64,000 nucleotides of DNA from Asparagopsis taxiformis (taxonomy: Eukaryota > Rhodophyta > Florideophyceae > Bonnemaisoniales > Bonnemaisoniaceae): assembly GCA_030407315.1 (NCBI GenBank), contig JALQPE010002070.1, forward strand, positions 310,001 through 374,000, given 5' to 3'. The notes below the pieces were generated by a model. It ran no database searches. It saw only the letters and a program-made list of their open reading frames with translations, and was not told where the DNA came from. A program made the position numbers and the translations under genes. Positions 9,720-19,232 of the stretch are shown here, piece after piece (position 1 is the stretch's first letter; every line of letters begins with the position of its first letter).

Positions 9720-12110
9720 TCAATTGTCAACACACTTGTCTGGTGCTTCGAGCTGTCGCAGCACCCATGCCATCTCAAATGAGCGTTCCTTCAAATATGC
9801 GTAGCGGTTCGATGCCGAAAAGTGTCCACTAGACAAGTCCACTTTGAGCAAGATCGGCTCGTTACTGGTGCTAAACTTGCGTAGCTTGGCTGCCCACTTC
9901 GTGGGCTCCGAGTACAACACGCGCGGATCGTACAATCCGGCAAGGATCAATGTCGCTGGGTATGGCTTTGCACTAACATTGCTGTACGGGCAGTAAGATC
10001 GCATCGCATCATAGTATTTCTTCTGATGTGGATTACCCCATTCTTGCCATTCTCCAGTTGTCAGTGGAATTGAAGGGTCTGACATTGTGTTCATCACATC
10101 TACAAACGGTACACCAGCTATCACAGCCTTGAACAATTCAGGCCGCATATTCATCACAGCACCCATCAACAACCCGCCAGCTGAGCGTCCTTCAATGGAC
10201 AACATGTCTGGGCGTGTCCGTCCGTCTTTGATCAACTTTTCGGCACAAGCACAGAAATCCTCAAATGTTTTCCCCTTTGTCTCAAATCTCGCCGCCTCGT
10301 ACCACTGACGTCCAAATTCCCCTCCACCACGGATATGCGCAATTGCATACACAACGCCACGGTCAAGGAGAGGCAGTCTCGTCATACTGAAAGAAGGATC
10401 TATTGAAAGCTCGTAAGAACCATAACCATACAAATGTAATCTATTCTCACCTTCCTTGACTGCCTTAGTGTTGTAAACTATTGACATGGGAACCTTCGTG
10501 CCATCCAGACTTGTTGCTTCAATGCGCTCTGTTTTGTACAACGAGCGGTCATAAAGGGGCACAGGCACTTCCTTCAGAAGGGTCTTCGTCTTTGTTTTCA
10601 CATCATATTCAAAATCCTGTGATGGCGTCGTGAGGGAAGAATAGACATATCTGAACTTGCCATCAGTATCATATTCCAAATTTGTTCCGCTGGACACCAC
10701 ATGTGCCGGCTCATCCAATGGCAACTGATACATTTGTACTGGATCATGATCTGGAATGACCCACAATTCCTTATACCCTCCCTGTCGTCCCGACAGGACT
10801 GCAAATTCCTTGAAACATATCACATCGTTAACTTTCCTGTTGGCATCGTATGGAATAAATGGCTTCCACGGCATGTTTTCTCCAACCTCTGCTGTCATTA
10901 CCTTGAAGTTTGTTGCACCATCCGAATTTGTAATGATATAAAACGTGTTATCCTTTGCGTGCGAGATATCATACAGAACATTTGCCTTACGTTCACGAAT
11001 AAGCTGTATTCCACCTTTGGGGTCCTCCAAATCAATGAAGCGGTGCTCAGAGAGCGTGCTGGCATACGAGCTAATGAAAATGAAACGACCAGACCTTGAT
11101 TTACTGGCGTATAAATTGAACTCAGAATCATTCTCTGTGAACAGGCAAACATCGTCAACTTCTGATGTGTCTTCAGGCTGAGCGGTTTTCATCTTATGGC
11201 GCCAAACCTTGTGCGGTCGGTGTGCCTCATCAAAACTCTGATAGTAAACCTCTGAATTATCCCGACCCCACTCCACAGAACCTGCTGTGTTAGGAATGGT
11301 GTCCTTCTCAAGATGATTGCCAGTTGTGAGGTCCAGAAAGCGAATTTCATAAGTTTCATAACCTGAATTATCCACAGAATATGCGAGAATGTTTTCATCT
11401 GGTGACATGACAGTCGAGCCAACATCGCAGTGCTTCTGTCCAGCAGCAAGCTTATTGACATCCAGGATGATAATTTCCTCGCCATGAGAGCCATCATCTA
11501 GAATTCTGCGTCTGCAGTAGTACTTGTAAGACTTGCCCTTGACAGTTTTGGAATAGTAGACAAAGCGACCCTTTTTGGCAGGGTAAGTCTCGTCAGTCTC
11601 AGCATAGTGGGACAGAAATTCGTGGTAAATATGACGAGAGTAACGCTTGATACCAAGGGTCATATAATTAGTATACGCATTCTCCTGTTTCAAATGTTGG
11701 AGCACCTGGGCATCAGTCCTGTCATCATCACGAAGCCAGAAAAACGGGTCTTGGTGCTCGATGGGGGGATCCATAAGGGTCGACTCTTCACCATGGTCGA
11801 CGCCATCAACCTTTCCGAAAAGCACGGTGTGGGGGCGCTCCTTGGGGACAGGGGGGAGGGTGCGAATTGGGCCTCGAATGTAACGGCGGACAGATTCAGC
11901 AGCTGCCGCAATGAGAGCAATGCCTAGAGCGGTACCCATGCGGGACGGGGAATTGGTAGACATGCGCAGACGTGTGCGGGAGGGGGATAGGGAAGAGTCG
12001 CACGCGCTGTTTTCCGGCGCACAGGGCATCGTCGGGAAGTTGATTGTTGGGCAAATTGAATAAGTATTCGTAGAAGTGGACGGTGGGCTCCGGTTGTAAG
12101 GAAGCGACAC
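9720..12110 (-). CDS. oligopeptidase B-like prolyl oligopeptidase family peptidase (S9A)
   Basis: This 796-residue serine peptidase hydrolyses short peptides, in oligopeptidase B after Lys/Arg. The N-terminal ~75 residues are Ser/Thr/Pro-rich and may be an organelle leader; an alternative start is the Met at residue 50. The motif QDPFFWLRDDD opens the family domain near residue 125, followed by the seven-blade propeller. The C-terminal alpha/beta hydrolase shows AHIRGGGEFGRQWYEA and the nucleophile motif EGRSAGG (Ser643). The other triad residues are probably Asp728 (GLYDPRV) and His763 (SSGHFSA). Length is slightly above bacterial oligopeptidase B (~690) because of the leader. All catalytic elements are intact and there is no intron. 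Assignment to the S9A family is firm; the Lys/Arg specificity is inferred. Confidence 0.93.
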   Translation of the reverse strand: MSLPYNRSPPSTSTNTYSICPTINFPTMPCAPENSACDSSLSPSRTRLRMSTNSPSRMGTALGIALIAAAAESVRRYIRGPIRTLPPVPKERPHTVLFGKVDGVDHGEESTLMDPPIEHQDPFFWLRDDDRTDAQVLQHLKQENAYTNYMTLGIKRYSRHIYHEFLSHYAETDETYPAKKGRFVYYSKTVKGKSYKYYCRRRILDDGSHGEEIIILDVNKLAAGQKHCDVGSTVMSPDENILAYSVDNSGYETYEIRFLDLTTGNHLEKDTIPNTAGSVEWGRDNSEVYYQSFDEAHRPHKVWRHKMKTAQPEDTSEVDDVCLFTENDSEFNLYASKSRSGRFIFISSYASTLSEHRFIDLEDPKGGIQLIRERKANVLYDISHAKDNTFYIITNSDGATNFKVMTAEVGENMPWKPFIPYDANRKVNDVICFKEFAVLSGRQGGYKELWVIPDHDPVQMYQLPLDEPAHVVSSGTNLEYDTDGKFRYVYSSLTTPSQDFEYDVKTKTKTLLKEVPVPLYDRSLYKTERIEATSLDGTKVPMSIVYNTKAVKEGENRLHLYGYGSYELSIDPSFSMTRLPLLDRGVVYAIAHIRGGGEFGRQWYEAARFETKGKTFEDFCACAEKLIKDGRTRPDMLSIEGRSAGGLLMGAVMNMRPELFKAVIAGVPFVDVMNTMSDPSIPLTTGEWQEWGNPHQKKYYDAMRSYCPYSNVSAKPYPATLILAGLYDPRVLYSEPTKWAAKLRKFSTSNEPILLKVDLSSGHFSASNRYAYLKERSFEMAWVLRQLEAPDKCVDN

Positions 12111-12523
12111 GTCACGTGCCGTATGCTACTGGCGCAGGATAGAGAGCTACCAGGCACAGGGTCGGCGCAACATAACGGTTACGAGATCTGCGCGTTGCCC
12201 ATAGATCTGCTCTTGAGGACGGCGCATTTGTGAATTTTTTTTCGATATTATATTGCGAGAAATTTCAGAAAAACAACATGTATCGAACACGTGTAACCTC
12301 TCCTCAACTTTTGGCTCACCAATCAAATTCAAATTTGGGTCGATAAATTTCCAACCAAATCCAATTTTCAGCTCCGATATCCATACGAGGTAAGTCAGAC
12401 AGACCATTATGTTCGTGGTGAGCAGCATTGGACTAGCACGATATAACAAAAACGATACTTGTTTATTATAGTGTTATTGTGCAGTTAATGTGAAGAAGCT
12501 GTCAGTGTTGTACATGTTTGCTA
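12111..12523. other. spacer between two minus-strand genes
   Basis: This is AT-rich around 12230-12480 with no supported coding frame. It should contain the promoter of the oligopeptidase gene next to 12110 and the 3' end of the small gene at 12524. No clear element was recognised. Confidence 0.5.
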
Positions 12524-12949
12524 TCAAAGCTCAAAAAGGAGTTTGTCACTGACTAGAGAATTGTGATACTTGTTAATGCTCGTCTTTCCAATACCGCAAT
12601 ACTCTGCAAAGTAGCCCAGAGCAGCATTAACAATTGAACCAACAGGTGGCAGACATCCAATCTCCGGCGAATACGGTTTCTCCTCTATGTCCACCCAATC
12701 ATAACCCTTCCCCCACGGCTTGGTACTTTCAAGCAAAAGGTCGACGCTCAAGTCAGTGTAGCAATATGTTTGCACGTGGCAATCGTCCAGACGAGCGAGC
12801 AGGTTGTGCAGCTGTGTCAGACGGGCTGTGTGTTCAAAATCAGTTTCAACGAAAGATGGGTGTGACAGATCAAGCGACAATTTGGGCGGTTGCGGTCTTG
12901 CGCGTTTAGTACATGCAGATGTTGGTGCTGTTGCAGTCATGATTGACAA
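12524..12949 (-). CDS. small hypothetical protein
   Basis: The frame encodes 141 residues with balanced, protein-like composition: a short basic N-terminus (KRARPQPPK), a central segment with helical periodicity (ARLTQLHNLLARLDD), and a C-terminal part with aromatic residues (GYDWVDIEEKPYSPEIGCLP, ALGYFAEYCGI). There is no signal peptide or membrane segment and I recognise no family. Start is the ATG at 12949, or the Met four residues in. It lies 413 bp upstream of the oligopeptidase gene on the same strand. The composition looks coding, but no homology can be named. Confidence 0.5.
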   Translation of the reverse strand: MSIMTATAPTSACTKRARPQPPKLSLDLSHPSFVETDFEHTARLTQLHNLLARLDDCHVQTYCYTDLSVDLLLESTKPWGKGYDWVDIEEKPYSPEIGCLPPVGSIVNAALGYFAEYCGIGKTSINKYHNSLVSDKLLFEL

Positions 12950-13824
12950 GAGTGCGAGTTAGTGCGTGATGAGGATGCGTTTGTAAACAGGACAGCGCTT
13001 TGGGTGGTTATGTACGGATTGGAGAGAGAGAAAAGGGCGGCGGCATGGGGCGGAAGAGGCTCGGTGCATGTTATCCATCTTGTTTCTGCCAGCGAGGACG
13101 GGACTAGGAATGTGATGACGGTGGATGAATATGTTGAAGTGAGTGGTGCTTAGGGGGAGCAGGAGAAATATTACAGCAATGTAAGTTGTTTTAGGTTGAA
13201 ATTTTTGGGAGCCATAATAGAATGCAGATTGGCCCGGGGCTACTTGAAAAAAACCCACCTGGGGGGATAGGTTTGAAAAAGTTTTGAAAATTTTGGCGAG
13301 ATTATGTGCGTGATTGCCACATTGAATTGAGCAGAGCGTACAAAATATCTTGTAGAACGAGCACAAGTTTTGACCAATAAGAGGGTGCCACAAACCACGA
13401 CGCAGCACGGAGCTGATTTGCAGCAACACTATTGGTGGCACGCAACGACATTGAGGTGCATAAATTACGTGAGCAGCTTGTGCAAGGTGCATTTACAGTA
13501 CCTTACAGTGAGGACCTGAAAAGTACAGTGGGACCGCATCACTTGTGTGGGTATCGCAAGCCAACTATTCGCCCCACGGGTCCAAAAGTTGAAAGTTAAC
13601 AAGATTGGCGTGTGGTTGCAGTGGCCCCATACATTCAACAGATGCAAAACTCAGCCTTCAACGCTGGAAGCGTGTGTGACTGCCTCGACCAGTAAATCAT
13701 TCGCATGCATCTCCCGACATCTCCAATGCCAGCCAGCCAAACACAATCCCATCTTCAACCTTTCCACCTCATACCCACTCCTGCCCCATCTCCCCCGCTT
13801 CCCCATCGACATGCAAACCTCACC
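12950..13824. other. divergent spacer/promoter region
   Basis: This separates the minus-strand small gene from the plus-strand phosphatase and probably holds both promoters. It contains TACAGTA at 13494-13500 followed by a near copy (cttacagtg). From about 13680 the plus strand turns C-rich, like the leader of the phosphatase gene. Minus-strand open frames (12959-13492) show no domain and are not accepted. Confidence 0.45.
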
Positions 13825-15015
13825 ATGACCGCCTCTACCATTCCGTCGACAATATCCGCCGTGCAACTAGCCCAGTTGCTACAACCATCTCTCCCCGAAA
13901 ACCTCATCCTACTCGATGCACGCTCCAAATCGCTTCACGCTGTGGAGCATATCCTTCACTCCCAACCGTCCCCGGACCTCACCTCCCTGCCCCCTCACAC
14001 CACAGCCGTAGTCTACGACAGCGGCTCCGTATCGCTCGCGCATACTTTTTCCCTCTCCGCTCGTCTCATCGCCCGTCTCCATCCCACAAATCCCTCCACA
14101 ACCTTCCTCCTCCTCGTGGGCGGTTTGCCCGCCATGCGAGCCGCCGCACCGCATCTCATCCACCACGACGCCCATGCAGCCTCCCTGCGCCTACCGTGCA
14201 CTCGCTGGGCCGCGCGAGCCCTGGCTGCACTCACCGCCCAACACGAGCCCCCAGCGCCCGTGCTCCCATGGCTCTACGTGGGTGGCGTTCATCACGCTCG
14301 CCCCCCTCCCGAAACTATATCCCACGTGCTCGTCGTTGCCGCCGAACTCGCCCCGCCGACCAATTCCGCTATTGTTTCGCTGCATATTCCCGCACTCGAT
14401 ACTCCGTGCTACGATCTCAAGCGCCACTTTCCGCAAATCGTCGATTTTATCTCGCGCGCACGCCAACAACGCGCATCGCTTCTCGTACACTGCTTCGCTG
14501 GGTCGAGTCGCAGCGTGGCTGCAGTGGCTGCCTATCTTATCGCAACCGGAGTAACGCTCGACGCCGCTCTTTCCCTCATTCGCTCCCGTCGTCGTGCAGC
14601 ATCCCCGAACAAAGGATTCATGCGTCAGCTCGAAGACTGGGAACGCGACCTTCGTGCTCCCATCATTGAACAACGTATGCGACGCTTGTCTAGTGATGCT
14701 CGGACATGTACAGCCTCAGTGCCATCAGCTACTACTCCATTGCTCATTCCAAAACGGCGCACAGATCCATTTGCAATCCCAATTGACGCATCCCCGACCA
14801 CTCCGCTTCTACAGGCACATCCGTTTCCAGACACCGACGTCTATGATGATCCCAGTCGCTCCTCTCCGAAGCAGAAACCTTTGGAGGTAGCTGTCCTAGC
14901 TCTACCCGCTCCAGCTCTACAGAACTGTGTATCCGATATTAGTGATGGGGACCAGTTTGATTTGGATGATGCAATGGATGATAGTTTGCGTTCGCTTCAA
15001 GGCCGTTTGTTATAA
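13825..15015 (+). CDS. rhodanese-DSP protein phosphatase (MAP kinase phosphatase-like)
   Basis: The 396-residue product has two domains. The N-terminal ~110 residues resemble the rhodanese/CDC25-like fold: LILLDARS near residue 30 and FLLLVGGLPAMRAAAPHL near 95-112, with no active-site Cys in the usual loop. The second domain is a dual-specificity phosphatase starting at LPWLYVGGVHHA, with the catalytic loop HCFAGSSRS (HCX5R) and a following AYLIATGVTLDAAL helix. This order is that of MAP kinase phosphatases, which use the rhodanese part to bind the kinase. The last ~100 residues are disordered. The frame is open to an upstream ATG at 13705, but 13825 is in better start context (caccATGacc) and immediately precedes the domain. 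It is convergent with the RanBPM gene. Confidence 0.88.
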   Translation: MTASTIPSTISAVQLAQLLQPSLPENLILLDARSKSLHAVEHILHSQPSPDLTSLPPHTTAVVYDSGSVSLAHTFSLSARLIARLHPTNPSTTFLLLVGGLPAMRAAAPHLIHHDAHAASLRLPCTRWAARALAALTAQHEPPAPVLPWLYVGGVHHARPPPETISHVLVVAAELAPPTNSAIVSLHIPALDTPCYDLKRHFPQIVDFISRARQQRASLLVHCFAGSSRSVAAVAAYLIATGVTLDAALSLIRSRRRAASPNKGFMRQLEDWERDLRAPIIEQRMRRLSSDARTCTASVPSATTPLLIPKRRTDPFAIPIDASPTTPLLQAHPFPDTDVYDDPSRSSPKQKPLEVAVLALPAPALQNCVSDISDGDQFDLDDAMDDSLRSLQGRLL

Positions 15016-15500
15016 TGTGTTTCTTGTACACTTACTTTGTCTGGCTTTTCCACTCGGTGTTCTGGAGTTATATGTGCGAATGGTTGACCGTTGACATCTT
15101 TTGATACCGATGGCATTGTATAACAAGTAATGGCTGTTGTTCCATTTTGTAGGATCATTTGCAATACTGTACTTTTACTGCCGGTGTTTTACGATACTTG
15201 TTGAGGACGTGCAAAGAATGATAGCACCACTTCAGCTATAAACTAATTTTGTGACAGGCACACTTGCGATGGGCGTAGTAGTTGGAGTATTTCGAAAGAC
15301 TCCTACAGCAGTTTTAGCTCTGCTCAAAGAGAGCACTCGTCTTCGCTTCTTCACGTCCAGCGAGTTCCTATGTTTATATATTCAGTAACATTGCCGATAA
15401 TTCAAAACACGTAACAGAGGTAATAGTGAATGACACAAGCAAAGCAGTTGAATTCGAACAGGTAGGTGAATCGAATCATATTGTCCATTTCTTGGTACAC
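15016..15500. other. convergent 3' spacer
   Basis: This lies between the stop of the phosphatase gene and the stop of the RanBPM gene. It is AT-rich and would hold both polyadenylation regions. It contains TACTGTA at 15165-15171. No coding sequence is seen. Confidence 0.5.
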
Positions 15501-16907
15501 TTACAACAAATCTTGTACAGAAACCAGTGCAGAAGGGCCGTTGTCCAGTTTCAGAACATGCTTCAATACGTTTTCGTTTTGAGATATAAGTCGTTCCAGA
15601 ATAGAGCGCATGGGACGACCTTGGGACGCGAGAATAGCTGAATTGAGTCTTTCCGCAACCATCTCTCGTCTACTTTGTTTCGTCAGATGCCCCGCCGGGC
15701 TCTCAGCTGGATTGCCATATGCAAGAAGAAGATACACATCGCCTAGAATATCATCGTATTGCATCTCTGCGTCGCCTCTGCTATCTGAAAGTTGGTAGAG
15801 TTGAGAAGCTTTCAACTTGTTCTTACTGAAAACAGAGAGCTCACGTCTTCCGTAGTTGACAGTTTCTTCCGGACTAGCTCCACTAACCAGCATTTCAATG
15901 AATTTCTGAGTGCGAAGCAGAAACCTTATGTTCAACTGATTGTTCAAAACCTGGGGAAATTGCGTTTCCAAATCTTTGATAGCTCCGTCGATATCGCCGA
16001 CTAGAACTTTGCTGCACACGGCCTGTCGTCTCATCATGGAATCTCGCTCTCTTTCATAAATTGCTTCACGTCCTGCATCTTTCGCAAATGCCGCTGCCGT
16101 TTTAGCATAGCCGTTGTGCATCAAATAGGTGAGAACTGTATCGCTAAGGATCCTGTGGTCTCCTGGTAGCGTTTGTGCCATGACCGAACTGAGCACTCTT
16201 TCCCTTTGTTGCTGCGCATATCCTTCGATATCGTATACGAACGGATCACGCCCAAAGTTCGCTTTGATGCGCCCGTTGCTGGACTGCATACCGATGGTTG
16301 GATACAATGTGCCGGATAAATTAGAAAACGCGATGCCCAGCGCCTTTCCGTTTTTGGTGAAGAAAACTGTTCCATCGACTAAATCCCAACAACAACCGAT
16401 GACGTCATCAGCACCATACTTTGGACCATAGTGTTTTCCAGAAACTCCATTTTCTCGGAAGAGAAGACCGTCATCACCATGGTACGCAAAGCTTCCTTCC
16501 TCCCAGCCGGGCATCTTCTCAAGTTTGACATCGCGACCACACAAACCGACTCCTATTCGGCCGTTACCGCCTTGGTCCTCAATGGATATTTCAAAGTAAT
16601 AGATCGCAAGTCCAGCGAGAGGAATCGGAGCATCAGTTCGTACGGACGCAGCGTCCTTCTCATCATTTCCAGGCCCGTTATAGCTGACCGCGAGACCTTC
16701 GCTGCTGCAAGACAAGTAGGCAGCCTTGTCCGTCTCGGAGAATGCCGAGGGTGCATCCATAAGTTGATTGCCGACGTGGACACTGCACATGCCGTTGACG
16801 CATAGTTTTGCTTGATTTGAGCGCCGCTTGAAGCGATGCATGGGAGAATGCTCTCCGACTGAATCAACAAGTGGGCGCATAATCCTTCGGCGTTTTCGGT
16901 GCTTCAT
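15501..16907 (-). CDS. RanBPM/GID1-like SPRY-LisH-CTLH protein
   Basis: The protein is 468 residues and matches the RanBP9/RanBP10 and yeast Gid1/Vid30 family, a scaffold of the GID/CTLH ubiquitin ligase. In order: a basic N-terminus, a SPRY domain (residues ~75-215; IYYFEISIEDQGGNGRIGVG, GCCWDLVDGTVFFTKNGKALG, LYPTIGMQ), a LisH motif (~258-285; LTYLMHNGYAKTAAAFAKD), a CTLH segment (~290-345; VLVGDIDGAIKDLETQFP) and a CRA region to the end, including AEMQYDDILGDVYLLLAYGN. All domains are complete and the gene is intronless. The family fit is clear; the partners of the complex are not in this window. Confidence 0.93.
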   Translation of the reverse strand: MKHRKRRRIMRPLVDSVGEHSPMHRFKRRSNQAKLCVNGMCSVHVGNQLMDAPSAFSETDKAAYLSCSSEGLAVSYNGPGNDEKDAASVRTDAPIPLAGLAIYYFEISIEDQGGNGRIGVGLCGRDVKLEKMPGWEEGSFAYHGDDGLLFRENGVSGKHYGPKYGADDVIGCCWDLVDGTVFFTKNGKALGIAFSNLSGTLYPTIGMQSSNGRIKANFGRDPFVYDIEGYAQQQRERVLSSVMAQTLPGDHRILSDTVLTYLMHNGYAKTAAAFAKDAGREAIYERERDSMMRRQAVCSKVLVGDIDGAIKDLETQFPQVLNNQLNIRFLLRTQKFIEMLVSGASPEETVNYGRRELSVFSKNKLKASQLYQLSDSRGDAEMQYDDILGDVYLLLAYGNPAESPAGHLTKQSRREMVAERLNSAILASQGRPMRSILERLISQNENVLKHVLKLDNGPSALVSVQDLL

Positions 16908-17161
16908 GAACTAAGCACGGCTGCAAAAAGGGGGCGTCGCGTTGAGAGAATTTGCAGGTGGGGGCAAGCAGAAAATGCCTGCGCCCCACACTGAGTGTTT
17001 AGGGGAAGATTTCAAGTCAGCGGAGGAGTCAAAAAGCAGTTTCAGCCTTAGTTGTGTCCTCGCTGGATTAAAGCTGTGGAGGCTGCGCGTATCAGGCCAG
17101 TAATTTGCAGAAAAGCAATAAAAAATTGTCAACTACCTTTTAACAGTTCTTCTATAAACTA

Positions 17162-18037
17162 TTATGACTTTTTCCGCACCACTTTGCCGCTGTTCTTCTT
17201 TGTCACCCGGCCTTTGGACTTTGTCTTTGCTTTCTTAGCTTCGTTACCAGGCGCTACATTTGTGTCAGTTTTTCCGTCCAACTCGGATTGCGACTCATTA
17301 TCGTCAAACTCTTCCCCGAGTTCACCATGTACCATTATCTCGTCCGAAGCAAACAGATTCCTTGTTGCCGTCAATTTAACTGCCTCGTCCATTACTGCAA
17401 TGACCTTAGCCTCTTCGTCACCTACATTCACCATGCACAATGTATTGCAGTCATATGAATTGGCTCGATACACCACTCCCTTGATGTCTAGAAATAAGTT
17501 TCCCTCCTCCAATTTCACCCTCCCAACAGCACCGATGTCTCCGCTCAAGTCTAGACCATCATCTGAACCTTGAACAAGTACAAGGCTGTTGGTGAGCTTC
17601 GGGGCGACTGTCAACGGCAAAGTAGTTTTTCGTTTCTGCACTGTCCGTGCCCGTTTAGAAGTCGATGGAGTCTCCGTACCTTTGTCCTTATCTTCGGTTT
17701 TTCCTCCTTTCCGTTTATCAGCTTTTTGTGCTGCTTTATCCCCTTCTCCTGAATCAGGGACGAGGTCCACAAAGCTATCGTCGTCGTCCTCGTCGTCTAG
17801 AGCAGCTATAAACGCCGCTCTACGATCCGAATTCGCCTCGCCGGCAGGCGTATAATTCTTCACCCAATCCGGTTCATCATCTGCTTTTCCGGGAGGTGCT
17901 GGGGTACTGCTGCTCGTGGGTTTGGAGCTACCGGCGCGAGCCCTTTTCTTGGCTGAACCTGGAACGGCAAATTGATCTGATGAGTATTCGTCGGAGGAAT
18001 CACTCGAAAGAATGTACATGGAATCATTTGAGCCCAT
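17162..18037 (-). CDS. BIN4: BIN4-like DNA topoisomerase VI cofactor
   Basis: The product is 291 residues from the ATG at 18037 (an upstream in-frame ATG at 18064 adds 9). An acidic, Ser-rich N-terminus (YILSSDSSDEYSSDQF) is followed by a charged disordered stretch. The conserved core contains LVLVQGSDDGLDLSGDIGAV, GNLFLDIKGVVYRA, LCMVNVGDEEAKVIAV and MDEAVKLT, which match the diagnostic block of plant BIN4/MIDGET. A Lys/Arg-rich tail follows. In plants BIN4 binds the plant topoisomerase VI complex (TOP6A, TOP6B, RHL1) and is needed for endoreduplication. Its occurrence supports a plant or red-algal lineage. It is 254 bp upstream of RanBPM on the same strand with its own likely promoter. Confidence 0.88.
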   Translation of the reverse strand: MGSNDSMYILSSDSSDEYSSDQFAVPGSAKKRARAGSSKPTSSSTPAPPGKADDEPDWVKNYTPAGEANSDRRAAFIAALDDEDDDDSFVDLVPDSGEGDKAAQKADKRKGGKTEDKDKGTETPSTSKRARTVQKRKTTLPLTVAPKLTNSLVLVQGSDDGLDLSGDIGAVGRVKLEEGNLFLDIKGVVYRANSYDCNTLCMVNVGDEEAKVIAVMDEAVKLTATRNLFASDEIMVHGELGEEFDDNESQSELDGKTDTNVAPGNEAKKAKTKSKGRVTKKNSGKVVRKKS

Positions 18038-19232
18038 TATCAACGCTTCAAAACACGTGCGCAATACATGTCTGCTCGTGTTCGCCGACTTGACAAGCAG
18101 GAGCTTTATTTCAGAGTTGATGCTGCTGCTGTCTTCAAATTCCCGCCAAAAAATTTATTTTTTGCTCGCCAAAAGCATTCACAACTGTCAACGTTCAGAG
18201 AACGCAGACGGATTTCGGTGCGGAAGGTCACAAAGTAGGTGTCATTCTCATGAATCCATTTGGTTATTACAACGATTAATCATTCCTTCCATGTTTGTGC
18301 GATTCACTGTTTATTACCCCAGGTAATGTGGATCCATAAACTTCTGTAGTTGTACACATATATGTGAATGATTACAATCGCTTCAATTCTGAAGCATGTA
18401 TTCCTCTACACCAAATTTGTTGTGAATCAGGCATATCCATAATTATGTTGGCAAAACGTCACCAAGATGATCTACGGGAGGGGCATGCAGTTGTATTCTA
18501 CAAACTTCTCCTGAAGAACAGTTGACGACAAATTTACTACCGAAGCTCCGAGGCTTGCCTTTGCCTGCCTTCATTTTTTCAAAGTATTCAGAATGATTCA
18601 GCACAAGCTATATGCTGAGCATAAAGATGCCTATTGTGAACCCTCGTAATGTACTACATTCAACTATTGAGTATCTGAAGTCGAGTGCATTTGCAGAGTA
18701 ATTGTAAGTAGATTCAAGATCAGCAACTATAAAAATTCTGTCATCCGTACAACTCCCTCATTTCTAAAAATTGTTGTTAGTAGCGAGAGGTAGGGGATGG
18801 TAAATGCAATTAGACTTCTTTCTTGGCCATGATGCGACAACTATGTAATTTTCACCACCCGTTTCAATTGTAGCATTCAACAAGGCCCATTTCTGTGCTT
18901 TCCCACTACATGATTCATAGAGAGCTCTCCCGCCGTTTCCTGTCGCTCCTGTACTTAGCCATGTTACTCTCAGCGCCACAATTGAGACAAAATACTCCTC
19001 TCTTTGGAATGCTATTGCACTCCCCCTACAATCTCTTACAATTCTTTGTGCGAGTGAACTCCACCTAGTCCTAAAACATTCAGCTTCCTACGGATGCACC
19101 AATTCTATTCTGAGGATATAAAAGACTGGTCTTCCGAGCTAGATACTCGCCATCCAAGTCACCAGACGCTTCAAACTAACAAACGCAACTTGGAAGAAAG
19201 CTTCTATCCCTCACAACAAATCAGAATTCATA
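18038..19232. other. divergent spacer/promoter region
   Basis: This separates BIN4 (minus) from the repeat protein gene (plus). It is AT-rich with short scattered frames only. The minus frame 18764-18979 (71 codons) lacks any recognisable feature. The leader of the plus gene near 19090-19230 is A/C-rich. No RNA gene was recognised. Confidence 0.5.

Noticed and set aside
12959..13492. Minus-strand frame of 177 codons next to the small gene.
   Set aside because: Cys/His-rich translation with no motif; lies in a divergent promoter region.
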